This document shows positions 34,600 to 46,146 of a stretch of 64,000 bases of DNA, piece after piece; position 1 is the first letter of the stretch; each line of letters starts with the position of its first letter. The position numbers and the translations under genes are program-made. Source of the stretch: Piliocolobus tephrosceles (Eukaryota > Chordata > Mammalia > Primates > Cercopithecidae); assembly GCF_002776525.5 (NCBI RefSeq), contig NC_045446.1, positions 65,212,288 through 65,276,287 on the forward strand, read 5' to 3'. The notes beneath the pieces were generated by a model. It worked only from the letters and a program-made list of their open reading frames with translations. It was not told where the DNA came from and ran no database searches.

Positions 34600-35605
34600 A
34601 AACCCAGAGGCTTTGAGGATACTGAGTCACAGTGATGACTGAGATGACCCTTTACACCCGGCCTGGTGCTTCTGCTCAGGACCAGGGGAAACCCATGCAT
34701 GAAGGGTTCATTTCAGCCTGCAGAAGAGACTTCCCTAATAGACCTCTGCAGACTGCAGACTTTCAACTGCAGACTGCGAGGTTACTAAGTCCTTGGCAGC
34801 TGAGTACAGAACATGATGGAAATGAAAACATGGTACAACAAAGGTTACAGCCCTCTCCTGACCTGATAAACTTCATGATGGAGCTGAAGATGGTTTGGGA
34901 AGTTTCTTTGAATCACAAGCAGAACTATATGTGCTGTCCCCTCCTGTCTAGATCTACTCACTACTTGCTAGTAGTAGTGAGTAGATCAGAGAAGAATTAT
35001 GGTTTGGGATAAATTTGTTTATGTGGATCTTCACTTTGGTGCCATAAAGGGAAGTGCTAAAGATGTTTCTGGGGGAGAAGACTAAGCTCTCTTAAGTTAA
35101 AGGCAAAGAATTCCGCAAAATCACCAGGATGTTAGGTGGATTCTTTTGTTCTCTTTTCTGTTTCTTAGACACGATGAGATCCTTAATAAACCTTAAAAAG
35201 CCATCTTTTGGCAGCATAAGAATAACTTAAGGCTTTTGAGATGTTATGTATGAAAGTGACTAAAAGACTTGGGCACTTGGGCCAAAATAACCCATATGGA
35301 GTGCAACAGTTAAGAGAATTGCAATAAGTAGGAGAAAACAAACAAAAACTACAATTTAGAATCCTTTTGGATTTCCTATTTTATTTTACTAAAGAGAATG
35401 AACCAAAATAGGAGAGAGTAAAACTGTTGGCTGAGATTTCTTTGTATGAAAAGCCAACATTCTAAGACTTACTTTTATAACATTATGGGATAAAATAAAA
35501 TTCTTTTATTACCTCTGAGAATAAAACTGTCCTCATTCTGCTGGGAAATAACTGGCTATTCTATAGCCATGGTAACAATGATCAGAACTTGTCTGAAACA
35601 TACTT
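34600..35605. other. no gene seen; unique sequence with perfect hairpin
   Basis: No repeat family or gene recognised. An open frame of 126 codons at 34632-35012 (+) shows no known domain. It contains the 15-bp perfect inverted repeat at 34951-34987. Confidence 0.4.
34951..34987. repeat. perfect 15-bp inverted repeat with 7-nt loop
   Basis: GATCTACTCACTACT at 34951-34965 is the exact reverse complement of AGTAGTGAGTAGATC at 34973-34987. The loop is TGCTAGT. Confidence 0.95.
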
Positions 35606-35610
35606 AACCT

Positions 35611-35920
35611 GCTGGGCGTGGTGGCTCACACTTGTAATACCAGCATTTTGGGAGGCCAACGTGGGTGGATTGCCTGAGCTCAGGAGTTCAAGACCAGCCT
35701 GGGCAACATGGCTGAAACCCCTTCTCTATTAAAATACAAAAAAAAATTAGCTGGACCCAGTGGTGTGCACCTGTGGTCCCAGCCACTTAGGAGGCTGAGG
35801 CATGAAAATTGCTTGAACCCAGGAGGTGGGGGTTGCAATGAGCCGAGATTACACCACTGCACTCCAGCCTGCGCAACAGAATGACACTCTATTTCCAAAA
35901 AGCCCCCCCCCAAAAAAACA
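35611..35920 (+). mobile_element. AluS-like element
   Basis: Both arms present. The tail contains a C run at about 35905. GAAACATACTTAA is duplicated on both sides (about 35595-35607 and 35924-35936). Confidence 0.92.
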
Positions 35921-36224
35921 AAGAAACATACTTAATTGTTTAATTACAGCTTTGAGCCAGTACATACACTTCTGAAAGTCAGCGAATCTTGAAGTCAGCC
36001 ACTCAGCAATGATTTAACTCCAGTAACCACACTTCCATAGCTAAAGGCAAACTAATCCCTAAACATCCCCACCTCTGAAAGTCCACCAACCCCAGATCTC
36101 CACATTTTCCACAGCCCTGTGTAAGATCAGCTCCCTGTGTTTCTCAAAAACAGATTATATCATAAACCATAGCATCCTGTGCTTACGCTAGTGACACATT
36201 CAGCCTTTTGTTTCTGACATTGAG

Positions 36225-36720
36225 TAGTGATCTGTTCCTTCAATATTTCTTATTTATTTCTATATGGTCTATAGTAATGTCCCCTCTTTCACTTCTGATT
36301 TTAGCAATGGGAGTCTTACCTCTTTTTATATTGGTGGGCTAAAGTGTTAACAGTTTTGTTAATATAGTCAAGGAACCAACTTTAGTTTTGTTATTTTCTT
36401 TATTTTTCTATTCTCTATTTCATTTATTTCTGTTCTAATCTTTGTTATTTTATGCCCACTTCTTGTTTGAGTTGAGTTTGCTTCTTTTCTAATTTCTAAA
36501 GGTAAACAGGGTATTGATTTGAGATTTGTTTTCTTTTTAATATAGGCATTTACAGCTATAAATTTCCCTTTCTGTACTGCTTTAGCTGTAACCCATAAAT
36601 TTGGGTATGTTGTTTTCATTTTCATTCATCTCAAAATATTTTCTAATTTCCCTTGTTATTTCTTCTTTCACCCATTGGTTATTAGAAGTCTCTTGTTTAA
36701 TTTCCACATATATGTGGAAG
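36225..36720 (-). mobile_element. L1 ORF2 fragment, antisense
   Basis: Complement of L1 ORF2 (landmark 'TTGTTATTTTCTTTATTTTT' region, and AACCCATAAATTTGGGTATG at 36590). Frames are broken apart from an 85-codon piece at 36368-36625. Confidence 0.75.
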
Positions 36721-36944
36721 TAGTGATAGAGGTTTTATTATTTTAAAGACAGCACAGAAAAAGTAGACAGGTTGTTTAAAACATATATTGCTTAGAAGAA
36801 AAAAAACATTTTTTAAAGCACGTTTACAAAAAAATGAGGCCCTCAAAGTTGAAATTAGACAAAGTTACGCACATCATTCTGGAAATAAAAAGAGGATAAA
36901 AGGAATTAAATTGAATCATGGTATTTGAAATATAAACAGAAAGC

Positions 36945-37225
36945 GGCCGGGCGCGGTGGCTCAAGCCTGTAATCCCAGCACTTTGGGAGGCCGAGACGGG
37001 CGGATCACGAGGTCAGGAGATCGAGACCATCCTGGCTAACACAGTGAAAGCTCGTCTCTACTAAAAACTACAAAAACTAGCCGGACGAGGTGGCGGGTGC
37101 CTGTAGTCCCAGCTACTCGGGAGGCTGAGGCAGGAGAATGGCGTAAATCCGGGAGGCGGAGCTTGCAGTCAGCTGAGATCCGGCCACTGCACTCCAGCCC
37201 GGAGGACAGAGCGAGACTCCGCCTC
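36945..37225 (+). mobile_element. AluY, Old World monkey type, tail lost in assembly gap
   Basis: High-CpG AluY with GAGACGGGCGGATCACG and GATCCGGCCACTG variants. Its A tail falls in a 100-N gap at 37226-37325. Confidence 0.93.
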
Positions 37226-37325
37226 NNNNNNNNNNNNNNNNNNNNNNNNNNNNNNNNNNNNNNNNNNNNNNNNNNNNNNNNNNNNNNNNNNNNNNNNNNN
37301 NNNNNNNNNNNNNNNNNNNNNNNNN
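37226..37325. other. assembly gap (100 N)
   Basis: Placeholder of exactly 100 N after the AluY body, so real length is unknown. Predicted frames across it are artefacts. Confidence 0.99.
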
Positions 37326-37387
37326 GCACAAAATAGGAATTTAGTATAAGTATTTTATTTTATTTACCATTAAGAATATATTAAATT

Positions 37388-37673
37388 GGCCGGATGTGGT
37401 GGCTCACACCTGTAATCCCAGCACTTTGGGAGGCCGAGGCAGGTGGATCACCTGAGGTTAGGAGTTTGAGACCAGCCTGACCAATATGGTGAAACCCCAT
37501 CTTTACTAAAAATACAAAAATTAGCTGGGCATGGTGGCATGCACCTATAGTCCCAGCTACTTGGGAGGCTGAGGCAGGAGAATTGCTTGAACCTGGGAGG
37601 CGGAGGTTGTAGTGAGCTGAGATCATGCCATTGCACTCCAGCCTGGGTGACAGAGCGACACTCCATCTCAAAA
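37388..37673 (+). mobile_element. AluS-like element
   Basis: Full-length with GGCCGGATG start. TTAAATT is repeated at both ends, with nearby ATATA on both sides, giving an imperfect target-site duplication. Confidence 0.92.
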
Positions 37674-37699
37674 ATATATACGTTAAATTAATGCAGAAG

Positions 37700-38570
37700 A
37701 AATGGCATTTCAATAAATATTATTCTTGTAATGGAATCATTGTCTCATGACTGCAAAAGGACTACATTAAATATTTTTACTGCATGTGATAATTGAAGTC
37801 AGGTTTTGAGCTCAATGTTTTATTTGATTTTAGAAATATTTTAAACTAGCTTTTGATATCTTAGAGTTTATCTTTTTATCTTTATTCTTTCTCCCTCTCC
37901 CAGCTACATTGTGATATAAAATACAGCACGTAGTAGGTTCATGATATATGTACTTACTATGTGAATGACAGCTATGTCATTTAGCTGACTGTTTTAATTT
38001 TCTTGTCAAGAGGTTTAGGTAGCCACTTTTGAGGACAGATAAATGATTAGGTTAAAAAAATTCAGATCATTGCCACATGTAAAACACATTAGTTTATGTA
38101 AGCATCCCAATGTTTGGTTAAAAAAAACCCAAAGCTCTACTGGAGAGAATCAGTAAAATTATGACCATTAGTCAGACATACTATGACTCAGAATGAGCAC
38201 TGCACTCTGAGATAAAAATGAGATCAATTTTAAGACAGTGTTTTCTGGATATAAGTATGCCTCATGTGAGTTTAGTGTGAGGAGCCTCCTCAGATAACAA
38301 ACCTAACTCAAGTGGGACTTTGATGCTGCCAGACATTCTTCCTATATGTCTCCGTTCTTTTCTCTCATCTCTTTTCAGTGACTTTTTCACACCTTCTCTT
38401 CACTCCTCAATCCAGCAATACCACTTCCCATCGCCACTCCAGCAATCATGCGATAACTCCCACAGACTGTCATCCCACAACCACCCACCTACCAGCCTCT
38501 GCACCCACACACTGCGCTTTCCTGTCTGTGACCACAGATGAACTCTTCACGCCCTTATCTAAAGTCAGTC
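37700..38570. other. no gene seen; unique sequence
   Basis: AT-rich then C-rich (38330-38560) sequence. Short open frames have no recognised domain. Confidence 0.4.
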
Positions 38571-38571
38571 A

Positions 38572-38785
38572 CAGCCTGGGCAACATGCAAGACCCCTTTC
38601 CTAAAAAACAAAAAAATTAGCTGGGCATATTGGTGCATGCCTGTAGTCCCAGCTACACAGGAGGCTGAGGTGGGAGGATCGCTTGAGCCCAGGAGGTCAA
38701 GGCTGCAGTGAGCCATGATTGTGCCACTGCCCTCCAGCCTGGGCAATAGAAGGAGACCCTGTCTCAAAAAATAAAAATAAAGCCA
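38572..38785 (+). mobile_element. Alu fragment lacking the left-arm start
   Basis: Begins inside the left arm (CAGCCTGGGCAACATG), continues through the right arm and ends in an A-rich tail. Confidence 0.85.
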
Positions 38786-39340
38786 CTCTGCTGTTGGCTC
38801 CACCTCCTCAAAGCCAAAAGGAGCAGTCACGAGGGCCATTGTTGTTAGAAGAGACCCAGATAACTGAAAGCTGTAGCTGTCCAAAGACAAGGGAAGTCTG
38901 TCTCAAAGTTTTCAGGGATTGTTCTGAAAACTTTGACACATGCTTACTACGTTTGTGCTTGGGTCAGCCCTGGACTGGTGCACTGGAACTGAGGGAAATA
39001 CTGGCTTAGCCTACTTCAGGAGAAGTTTCTGATGGGTGGTCCTGCCAGCTTCAGGTTCATATCCACATTGCTGCTCTTTGAATTCCAGTGATTCCATGAG
39101 CAGCTTTTCTTTGATTTTCTTGGAACTACATCTACATTCTTTTCTAGAACAAAAGCATTCATGATGTGTAAAAAAATCACGATTCATACTGTACAATCTC
39201 AATCTCATAAAACTGGGTGTTACACCTATATGCACAGAGGACCTAGAAACTGTAAACTGCTTGTGATTGTAGGTGACTTTGTTCTTTACTTCTTGTGTTT
39301 TTAAGTATCCTAAAATGCACATATTAACTTAAAAAATAAA
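38786..39340. other. no gene seen; unique sequence
   Basis: A minus-strand 103-codon open frame at 39011-39322 has no known motif. Otherwise nothing recognised. Confidence 0.35.
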
Positions 39341-39983
39341 GGTTATGTCACTAATCATTAGATAAATGTAAAGTAAAACCACAATGAGATACCATCTTAC
39401 ACCAGTCCGGGTGGCTATTATTAAAAAGTCAAAAAATAACACATGCCAGCAAGGTTGTGGAGAAAAGGGAATGCCTATACACTGCTGGTGAGAATGTAAA
39501 TTAGTTCAGCCACTGTGGGAAGCAGTTTGGTGATTTCTCAGAGAATTTAAAACAGAACTAACATTAGACCCAGCAATTCCATTACTGGGTACATACCCAA
39601 AGGAATAATCACTCTACCATAAAGACACATGCATGTACATGTTCATCACAGCACTATTCACAATAGCAAAGACATGAAATCAACCTAAATGCCCATCAAC
39701 ATTAGACTGCATAAAGAAAATATGGTGTACATATACACCATGGAATACTATGCAGCCATGAAAGGGAACAAGATAATGTCCTTTGCAGTTACATGGATGG
39801 AGGTGGAGGCCATTATTCTAAGTGAACTAATGCAGAACAGAAAACCAAATACTGCATGTTTTCACTTTAAGAGGGAGCTAAACATTGAGTACACATGGAC
39901 ACAAAGAAGGAAACAATAGATACCAGAGCCCACTTGAGGGTGAAGGGTGGGAGGAAAGTGAGGATCACAAAACTACCTATCAG
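39340..39983 (+). mobile_element. L1P ORF2 3' end, plus strand
   Basis: Typical late ORF2 and 3'UTR order: AGACCCAGCAATTCCATTAC at about 39568 and ATGGAATACTATGCAGCC at about 39740. It is 5' truncated and followed by an Alu. Confidence 0.88.
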
Positions 39984-40300
39984 GGCCAAGCACAGTCAGT
40001 CACTCATGTCCACAATCCCAGCACTTTGGGAGACCGAGGTGGATGAGATCACTTGAGGCCAGGAGTTCAATACCAGATTGGGCAATATGGTGAAACCCCG
40101 TCTCTACTAAAAATACAAAAATTAGCCGAGTGTGCATAGCAGCACATACCTGTAATCCCAGCTACTCAGGAGGTTGAGGCAGAAGAATCACTTGAACCCA
40201 GGAGGTGGAAGTTGCAGTAAGCCAAGATTGCACAACTGCACTCCAGCCTGGTGACAGAGTGAGACTCTGTCTCAAAAAAAATAAAAAAATAAAAAAGAAA
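39984..40300 (+). mobile_element. Alu element
   Basis: Both arms with several substitutions and an A-rich tail, inserted at the end of the L1. Confidence 0.88.
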
Positions 40301-40445
40301 GTCCTGGGTTGCTTGTTGCTCTGACTGATTGTGAAGCCTGGCTCCCAGATTTGGAAGTGGTGACTGGAAAATGCTTTGTCTAAAATGAACATGGGACAGA
40401 TGTCTCTTGCCTGAGTGACTACATTCCGTAAAATACAAATGACTG

Positions 40446-40820
40446 CAGTAGTCTGTTCTCATGCTGCTATGAAGAAATACCCAAGATTGGGTAATTTATA
40501 AAAGAAAAGAGGTTTAATTGACTCACAGTTCCCTGTGGTGGGAAGGCCTTAGGATACTTAGAATCATGGCAGAAGGCAAAAGGGAAGACAGGCACATTCT
40601 TTAGAGGGCATCAGGAAGGAGAAGTGCCAAGCAAAGTGGAAAAAGTCCCTCATTAAACCATCAGATCTTGTGAGCACTCACTCACTACCACAATAACATC
40701 ATGGGGGTGACTGCCCCCATGATTCAATTATCCCCCACCAGGTCCCTCCCACAACATATGAGGAATATGGAAACTACAATTCAAGATGAGATTTGAGTGG
40801 GGACAGAGCTAAACCATATC
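40446..40820 (-). mobile_element. ERVL-MaLR LTR (MST/THE1-like), antisense
   Basis: The plus strand reads as the complement of a MaLR LTR. It ends GAGCTAAACCATATCA (the LTR 5' end in complement) and starts near CAGTAGTCTGTTCTCATGCTGC. It appears to be a solo LTR, with no internal sequence attached. Confidence 0.85.
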
Positions 40821-40894
40821 AATGACCCTAGTCCTTGCCTTTTCCTACACACAAGATAACATCTGACAGGGTAAGTGATTATGCTTCTATAATC

Positions 40895-40935
40895 TATAAC
40901 CAGATGTACTTTAGTAATTTATAACCAGATGTACT
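40895..40935 (+). repeat. 25-bp direct repeat, two copies
   Basis: TATAACCAGATGTACT occurs at 40895-40910 and 40920-40935, a small tandem duplication in unique sequence. Confidence 0.9.
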
Positions 40936-41586
40936 CTTGTCCCCAAACTTTGATGTGATTTTACATGTACTGAACCCCCCACTTTCTGTGTATACACTCT
41001 AAGCTAAAACACTTTCAGATCAGCCTAACAGAATCTCTCTGAACAACTCCTCTCAGGCTGTAGTCCTCATTCTACAGTCCTCAGTAAGACTTCTGAATAA
41101 AACTAAATTTAAAGGCTTGATTTTTTTCTTTAGTCAATAGTTTCTCTACTTCACTCAAACTGATAAAATGTCAACAGCAATAAATTGTGATATTTTATAT
41201 ATATATATATAATGTAATACTTGGAGTAACCACTAAAAATGCTACATGCAGAGATAACACTCAAAAACATTATAGATAAATCAAAATGGAATGCTTAAAA
41301 AATGTTCGGGTAACTCACAAGAAGACAGGATAAAGAGAACAAATAATTGAAAAAAAAAGAATAAACAGAAAGCAAAACATAAAATGGCAGACTTAAGGCC
41401 TACCATATCAACAACTACATTAAATGTGAATAGTCTAAACAGACCAATTAAAAGACACAGATTGGCAGAGTGGATTTTTTTTATGATCCTACAAGAAACC
41501 CACTTCAACTATGATAATAAAGTTGGTTGAAAGTAAAAGGATAGAGAAAGATGTATAATACAAACATTAACTAGAAGAAAACAGGA

Positions 41587-41902
41587 GGCCAGGCATGGTG
41601 GCTCACACCTGTAATCCTAGTGGTTTGAGAGGCCAAAGTGGAAGGATCTCTGGAGGTCAGGAGCTCGAGATCAGCCTGGGTAACATAGTGAAATCTTGTC
41701 TACACACACACACACACACACATACACACAAAGCAAGGTATGGTAGTGCACACCTGTAGTCCTAGCTACAGGGGAGGCTGAGATAGGAGGATGTTGAGCC
41801 CAGGAGTTTGAGGCTGCAGGGAGCCGTGATTGCACCACTGCACTCCAGCCTAAGTAACAGAATGAGACCCCATCTCCTTAAAAAAGAAAGAAAAAAAAAA
41901 AA
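41587..41902 (+). mobile_element. Alu with internal (CA)n
   Basis: The Alu middle A-rich linker is replaced by a (CA)n microsatellite at 41702-41730. The A tail is at 41881-41902. Confidence 0.88.
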
Positions 41903-42246
41903 AACAAGAGTGGCTATACCAATATTAGATAAAGTAGACTTCAGAGCAAAGAAATGATCAGAGACAGAGAGGGAAGTTACACAATGATAAAAGGGCCAAT
42001 CTACTAAGAACATAAAGCAATCCTATTTGTGTATGCACCAAACAACGGAACTGCAAAAACTGAAAACTGAAATGAAAAGATAGATCCACAATTATAATGA
42101 TGTACTTCAACACTCCTCCCTCAGCAATTGATAGAACAGCTAGACAGAAAATGAGTACAAATAGAGAACTCAACATCACCAAAAGGGTCGACTGTGACAT
42201 TTACAGAATGCTCCACTCAACAAGAAAAGAGTACACATTTTTTTCA

Positions 42247-42546
42247 GGCCAGGTGTGGTGGCTCACGCCTGTAATCCCAGCACTTTGGGAGGCCAAGGCG
42301 GGCAGATTGCCTGAGGTCAGGAGTTCGAGACCAGCCAGATCAATATGGTGAAACCCCATCTCTACTAAAATACAAAAAATTAGCCAGGCGTGGTGGCGTG
42401 CACCTGTAGTCCCAGTTACTCAGGAGGCTGAGACAGGAGAATCACTTGAACCCGGGGGAGTGGAGGTTGCATTGAGCTGAGATCATGCCACTGCACTCCA
42501 GCCCAGGCAACAGAGTGAGACAACATCTCAAAAAAAAAAAAAAAAT
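42247..42546 (+). mobile_element. AluS-like element
   Basis: GGCCAGGTGTGG start and a 20-base A tail. TACACATTTTT is repeated on both sides in the host L1. Confidence 0.92.
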
Positions 42547-42854
42547 ACACATTTTTAAGTGCCCACAGAACATATATGAAGATAAGCCATACCATAAGCC
42601 ATGAAACAAATCTCAACAAATACAAAAGAATTGCAGTCATACAGAATGTGTTCTCTGACCACAGTGGAATTAAACTAAAAATCAATAACAGAAACATAAC
42701 AAGAGAGCCTTCAAACACTGAAAATTAAACAACATATTCCTAAATAATTCATGGGTCAAAGAGAAAATCTCAAGGGAAATCTTCAAAAAATAATAATAAT
42801 TTGAGCCTGGTTTCAATACACTGTACCAAGAGAAATTTAAAAATACATTGAACT

Positions 42855-43075
42855 GGCTGGGTGCAGAGGCTCATGCCTGTAATCCCAGCACTTTGGGAGG
42901 CCAAGGGGGTGAATCACTTGGCCCCAGGAGTTCGAGACCAGCCTGGGCAACATGGCAAAACCCATCTCTACAAAAAATACAAAAATTAGCCAGGCTGAGA
43001 TGGAAGATTGCTTAAGCCTGGGAGGTGGAGGTTGCAATGAGTTGAGATTGCACCACTGTACTCCAGCCTGGGCTT
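42855..43075 (+). mobile_element. Alu element, internally deleted and tail-less
   Basis: GGCTGGGTGCAG start. Part of the right arm is deleted (AGCCAGGCTGAGATGG junction), and the copy ends at CCAGCCTGGGC without a tail. Confidence 0.85.
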
Positions 43076-43076
43076 G

Positions 43077-44390
43077 AAAGATATTTTCACTAGGCTAGAA
43101 TTCTGGCAGTTATTATTTTTTTCAGCATTTTATAATTATTTCTGGAAGAAATAATTCCAAAGGCTCTGGCTTCTAATGTCACTATTGAGCAGCCTTTTTA
43201 AAATCTGGTTACTTCTAAGGTTTCTCTTGGTTTTCTTTGTTTGTTTTCTACTGTGTCATTATTATGTATCTAGATAATATATTTCTTTTTATTTATCTTG
43301 CTTGGGTTTTCTTTTTTGAGCTCCTTAAATCTGTTGTTTGATGTCTTTATACTTACGAACATTCTTAGTCATTTGCTCTTCAAATATTATCTCTACCCAT
43401 TTGTGATGGTTAATATTAGGCATCAACTTGATTGGATTGAAGGTTGCCTAAATAGCTGCTAAGTATTGTTTCTGGGTGTGTCTGTGAGGGTGTTGCCAGA
43501 GGAGATTGACATTTGAATCAGTGGACTGGGAGAGGAAGACCCACCCTCAATGCAAGTGGGCACCATCCAATGGGCTGCCAACTGGCTAGAACAAAGCAGA
43601 CAAAAGGTGGGATAAGCTGGTTTCCTGAGTCTTCCAGCTTTCATCTTTCTCCTGTGCTGGATGATTCCTTCTGTTCCTTCTGCCCTTGGACATCAGACTC
43701 CAGGTTCTTCAGCCTTTGGACTCTTGGACTGACACCAATGGTTTGGTGGGGGTTCTCAGGCCTTTGGCTACAGGCTGAAGGCTGCACCGTCAGCTTCCCT
43801 GTTTTTGAGGCTTTTGGACTCAGACTGAGCCATTACTGGCATCTTTCCCCCTCAGTTTGCAGATGGCCTATCATGGGACTTCACCTTGTGATCATGTGAG
43901 TCAATACTCCTTAATAAACTCCCCTTCATATATACACATATCCTATTAGTTCTGTCCCTCTGGAGAACTCTAGTACACCATGTATTTCTCTCTTCCTGGG
44001 AATATGATTAACATATATCAGACCTTTTTACTTGAGTCTTAGGCTCGTACTCTCTCTTTTGTGCTTTTTATAGCTTTTGTCTTTCCAAGCTTCATTTTGA
44101 CCTTCCTTCCAGTTCACTAACTCTTTATTCAATTGTATCAAACTTACTATTAAAGTTGTTCATTGAGTTTTGAGTTTCAGCTATTTTATTAGTTATTTCC
44201 AAAAGTTACATTTCATTCTTTTTTCAAAAGTTTTAGGTCACTTTTTATATTTTCTTGTTTTATTCAAATATTTTTCAGTCATCTTTTATCTATTTAAACA
44301 TAATAAGAATAGTTTTGTATGTGACTGTTTATTCCAATACTCATTTACGTTTTACTGCCTAATCTCGCTCTGGTGCTTTTTTTTATTTCC
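43077..44390 (-). mobile_element. old L1/HAL1-like antisense sequence split by an LTR
   Basis: 43077-43401 and 43985-44390 look like complement of L1-related sequence, with an LTR inserted between. Family assignment is weak. Confidence 0.4.
43402..43980 (+). mobile_element. LTR-like element, plus strand, family unassigned
   Basis: Begins TGTGATGGTTAATATTAGGC and ends CTCTGGAGAACTCTAGTACA. An AATAAA signal is present at about 43913, near the 3' end, as in retroviral LTRs. It resembles a common primate LTR that I cannot name with confidence. No internal sequence is attached. The 128-codon frame at 43513-43899 is noncoding LTR. Confidence 0.7.
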
Positions 44391-44392
44391 TT

Positions 44393-44640
44393 GTGGGCCT
44401 GGTGGATCCTTTGAGCCCAGTAGTTTGAGACCAGCCTGGACAACATGGTGAAACCCTGTCTCTACAAAAATAAATAAATAAATAAGCTGGGCATGATGAC
44501 ATGCACCTGTAGTCCCAGCTGCTCCTCAGGAGGCTGAGTTGGGAGGATCTCTTGAACCCAGAAAGGTGGAAGTTGCAGTGAGCCAAGATCAGAGCACTGC
44601 ACTCCAGCCTGGTGACAGAAGGATACCCTGAAAAAAAAAA
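44393..44640 (+). mobile_element. Alu, 5' truncated
   Basis: Starts inside the left arm (GGTGGATCCTTTGAGCCC) and ends with an A tail that has grown into a GA-rich tract. Confidence 0.88.
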
Positions 44641-44720
44641 AAAGAAAGAAAGAGAGATACAGAGAGAGAGAGAGAGAGGAAGAGAAAGAAACAAAGAAAG
44701 AATAAAGAAAGAAAGAATGA

Positions 44721-44767
<47 letters not shown>

Positions 44768-44815
44768 GAAGGAAGAAAAAAGGAAGGAAGGAAGGAAGAG
44801 AAAGAAAGAAAGATT
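44641..44815 (+). repeat. purine-rich (GA)n/(GAAA)n/(GGAA)n microsatellite
   Basis: Almost purely A and G on the plus strand: AG dinucleotides, then GAAA units, then GGAA units. Extends an Alu tail. Confidence 0.93.
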
Positions 44816-44819
44816 TAAA

Positions 44820-45430
44820 TCTAGGGATGAATCAAATTTCTTCTAGCAGAATTTATGTTTGTTTTTATCAGGCACTTGGGAACACTTCAGGACCACCTTA
44901 AGCAAAAGGAAGTTATGAGGTTCCTTAGAATACCCAGGAGATATGATCCTAGGATCCAGATCTTCAGAAGGTTTATCATAATTCTGGCTCACTGATTAAA
45001 GGGTGTAGCCCATTGAAGTTCAAGGTTATTGTGGTGGAGTAACTCTTCATTAAATTCTCCACCTTAAGCATCTTTGGTCTTTGATTTCTGTCCCCTCCCA
45101 CTTCCCCACCTTTGAGGCAAACAAGTAAAAATCTGACTTTTCAAGGTTAGAAAATTCCCTCAGAGAAAATTCTGTTTGTCTTCTTTGCCTGTTTGTATTC
45201 CTTCCAATTTTGGCCTCGTTGTTCCATAGTGTCTTATCAACTGTATAATGTAATTGATAAATTTAAATATACAATCTAGAATTTTTCATTGTTTTCACCT
45301 GGAATTTTAATCTGAATAACCTAATCCATCAGAACCCACCACTGAACAATTTCAAAAGAATAAAAAAACTTAAGGATAAAACTGAGTTAGTTTACTTTTT
45401 ACAGGCTTAAGTGAAGTAGATTTAAAAGGC
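44820..45430. other. no gene seen; unique sequence
   Basis: No repeat family or coding region recognised. Confidence 0.4.
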
Positions 45431-45436
45431 AGGGAG

Positions 45437-45719
45437 GGGGCCTGGTGGGGTGGGGTGGCTCATGCCTGTAATTCCAGCACTTTGGGAGGCCAAGGCAGGT
45501 GGATTACCCAAGGTCAGGAGTTCGAGACCAGTCTGGCCTACATGGTGAAACCCTGTCTCTACTAAAAATACAAAATCAGCTGGGCATGATGGTGTGTGTC
45601 TCTAATCCCAGCTACTCAGGAGGCTGAGGCAGGAGAATCACTTGAACCCCAGAGGCGTACCATTGCATGATGTCAGCTTAGAGAACGAAAATCCATTTCA
45701 AAATAAAAAAAAGAAAAGA
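45437..45719 (+). mobile_element. Alu element
   Basis: Diverged Alu, shortened in the right arm. Perfect 13-bp target-site duplication AAAAGGCAGGGAG at 45424-45436 and 45720-45732. Confidence 0.92.
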
Positions 45720-45826
45720 AAAAGGCAGGGAGTACAGCTAGACGTAGATAAAAAAGTATATAGCTGTCATGCAAACCTACAGCCTGTATGATTGCTAATG
45801 CCCAAATTAGAAATTCATCACATGCA

Positions 45827-46128
45827 GGCCGGGCGCAGTGGCTCAAGCCTGTAATCCCAGCACTTTGGGAGGCCGAGACGGGCGGATCATGAGGTCAGGA
45901 GATCGAGACCATCCTGGCTAACACGGTGAAACCCCGTCTCTACTAAAAAAATACAAAAAACTAGCCGGGCGAGGTGGCGGGCGCCTGTAGTCCCAGCTAC
46001 TCTGGAGGCTGAGGCAGGAGAATGGCGTAAACCCGGGAGGCGGAGCTTGCAGTGAGCTGAGATCCGGCCACTGCACTCCAGCCCAGGCGACAGAGCAAGA
46101 CTCTGTCTCAAAAAAAAAAAAAAAAAAA
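45827..46128 (+). mobile_element. AluY, Old World monkey type, very young
   Basis: Almost undamaged AluY with an intact A tail. Perfect 18-bp target-site duplication AGAAATTCATCACATGCA at 45809-45826 and 46129-46146. Both Cercopithecidae-type variants are present. Confidence 0.95.
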
Positions 46129-46146
46129 AGAAATTCATCACATGCA

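Larger units (their letters stand above)
41150..42854 (+). mobile_element. L1M ORF2 fragment, plus strand, split by Alus
   Basis: Old L1 ORF2 endonuclease-side sequence (TAAATGTGAATAGTCTAAAC at about 41424, GTATGCACCAAACAACGGAA at 42033), interrupted by Alus at 41587 and 42247. No long frame. Confidence 0.75.

Noticed and set aside
34632..35012. 126-codon ORF in unique sequence near the hairpin
   Set aside because: No domain, signal or codon pattern that I can support. The hairpin lies inside it and the frame could be open by chance.
37036..37336. ORFs spanning the 100-N gap
   Set aside because: They exist only because N codons are not stops.
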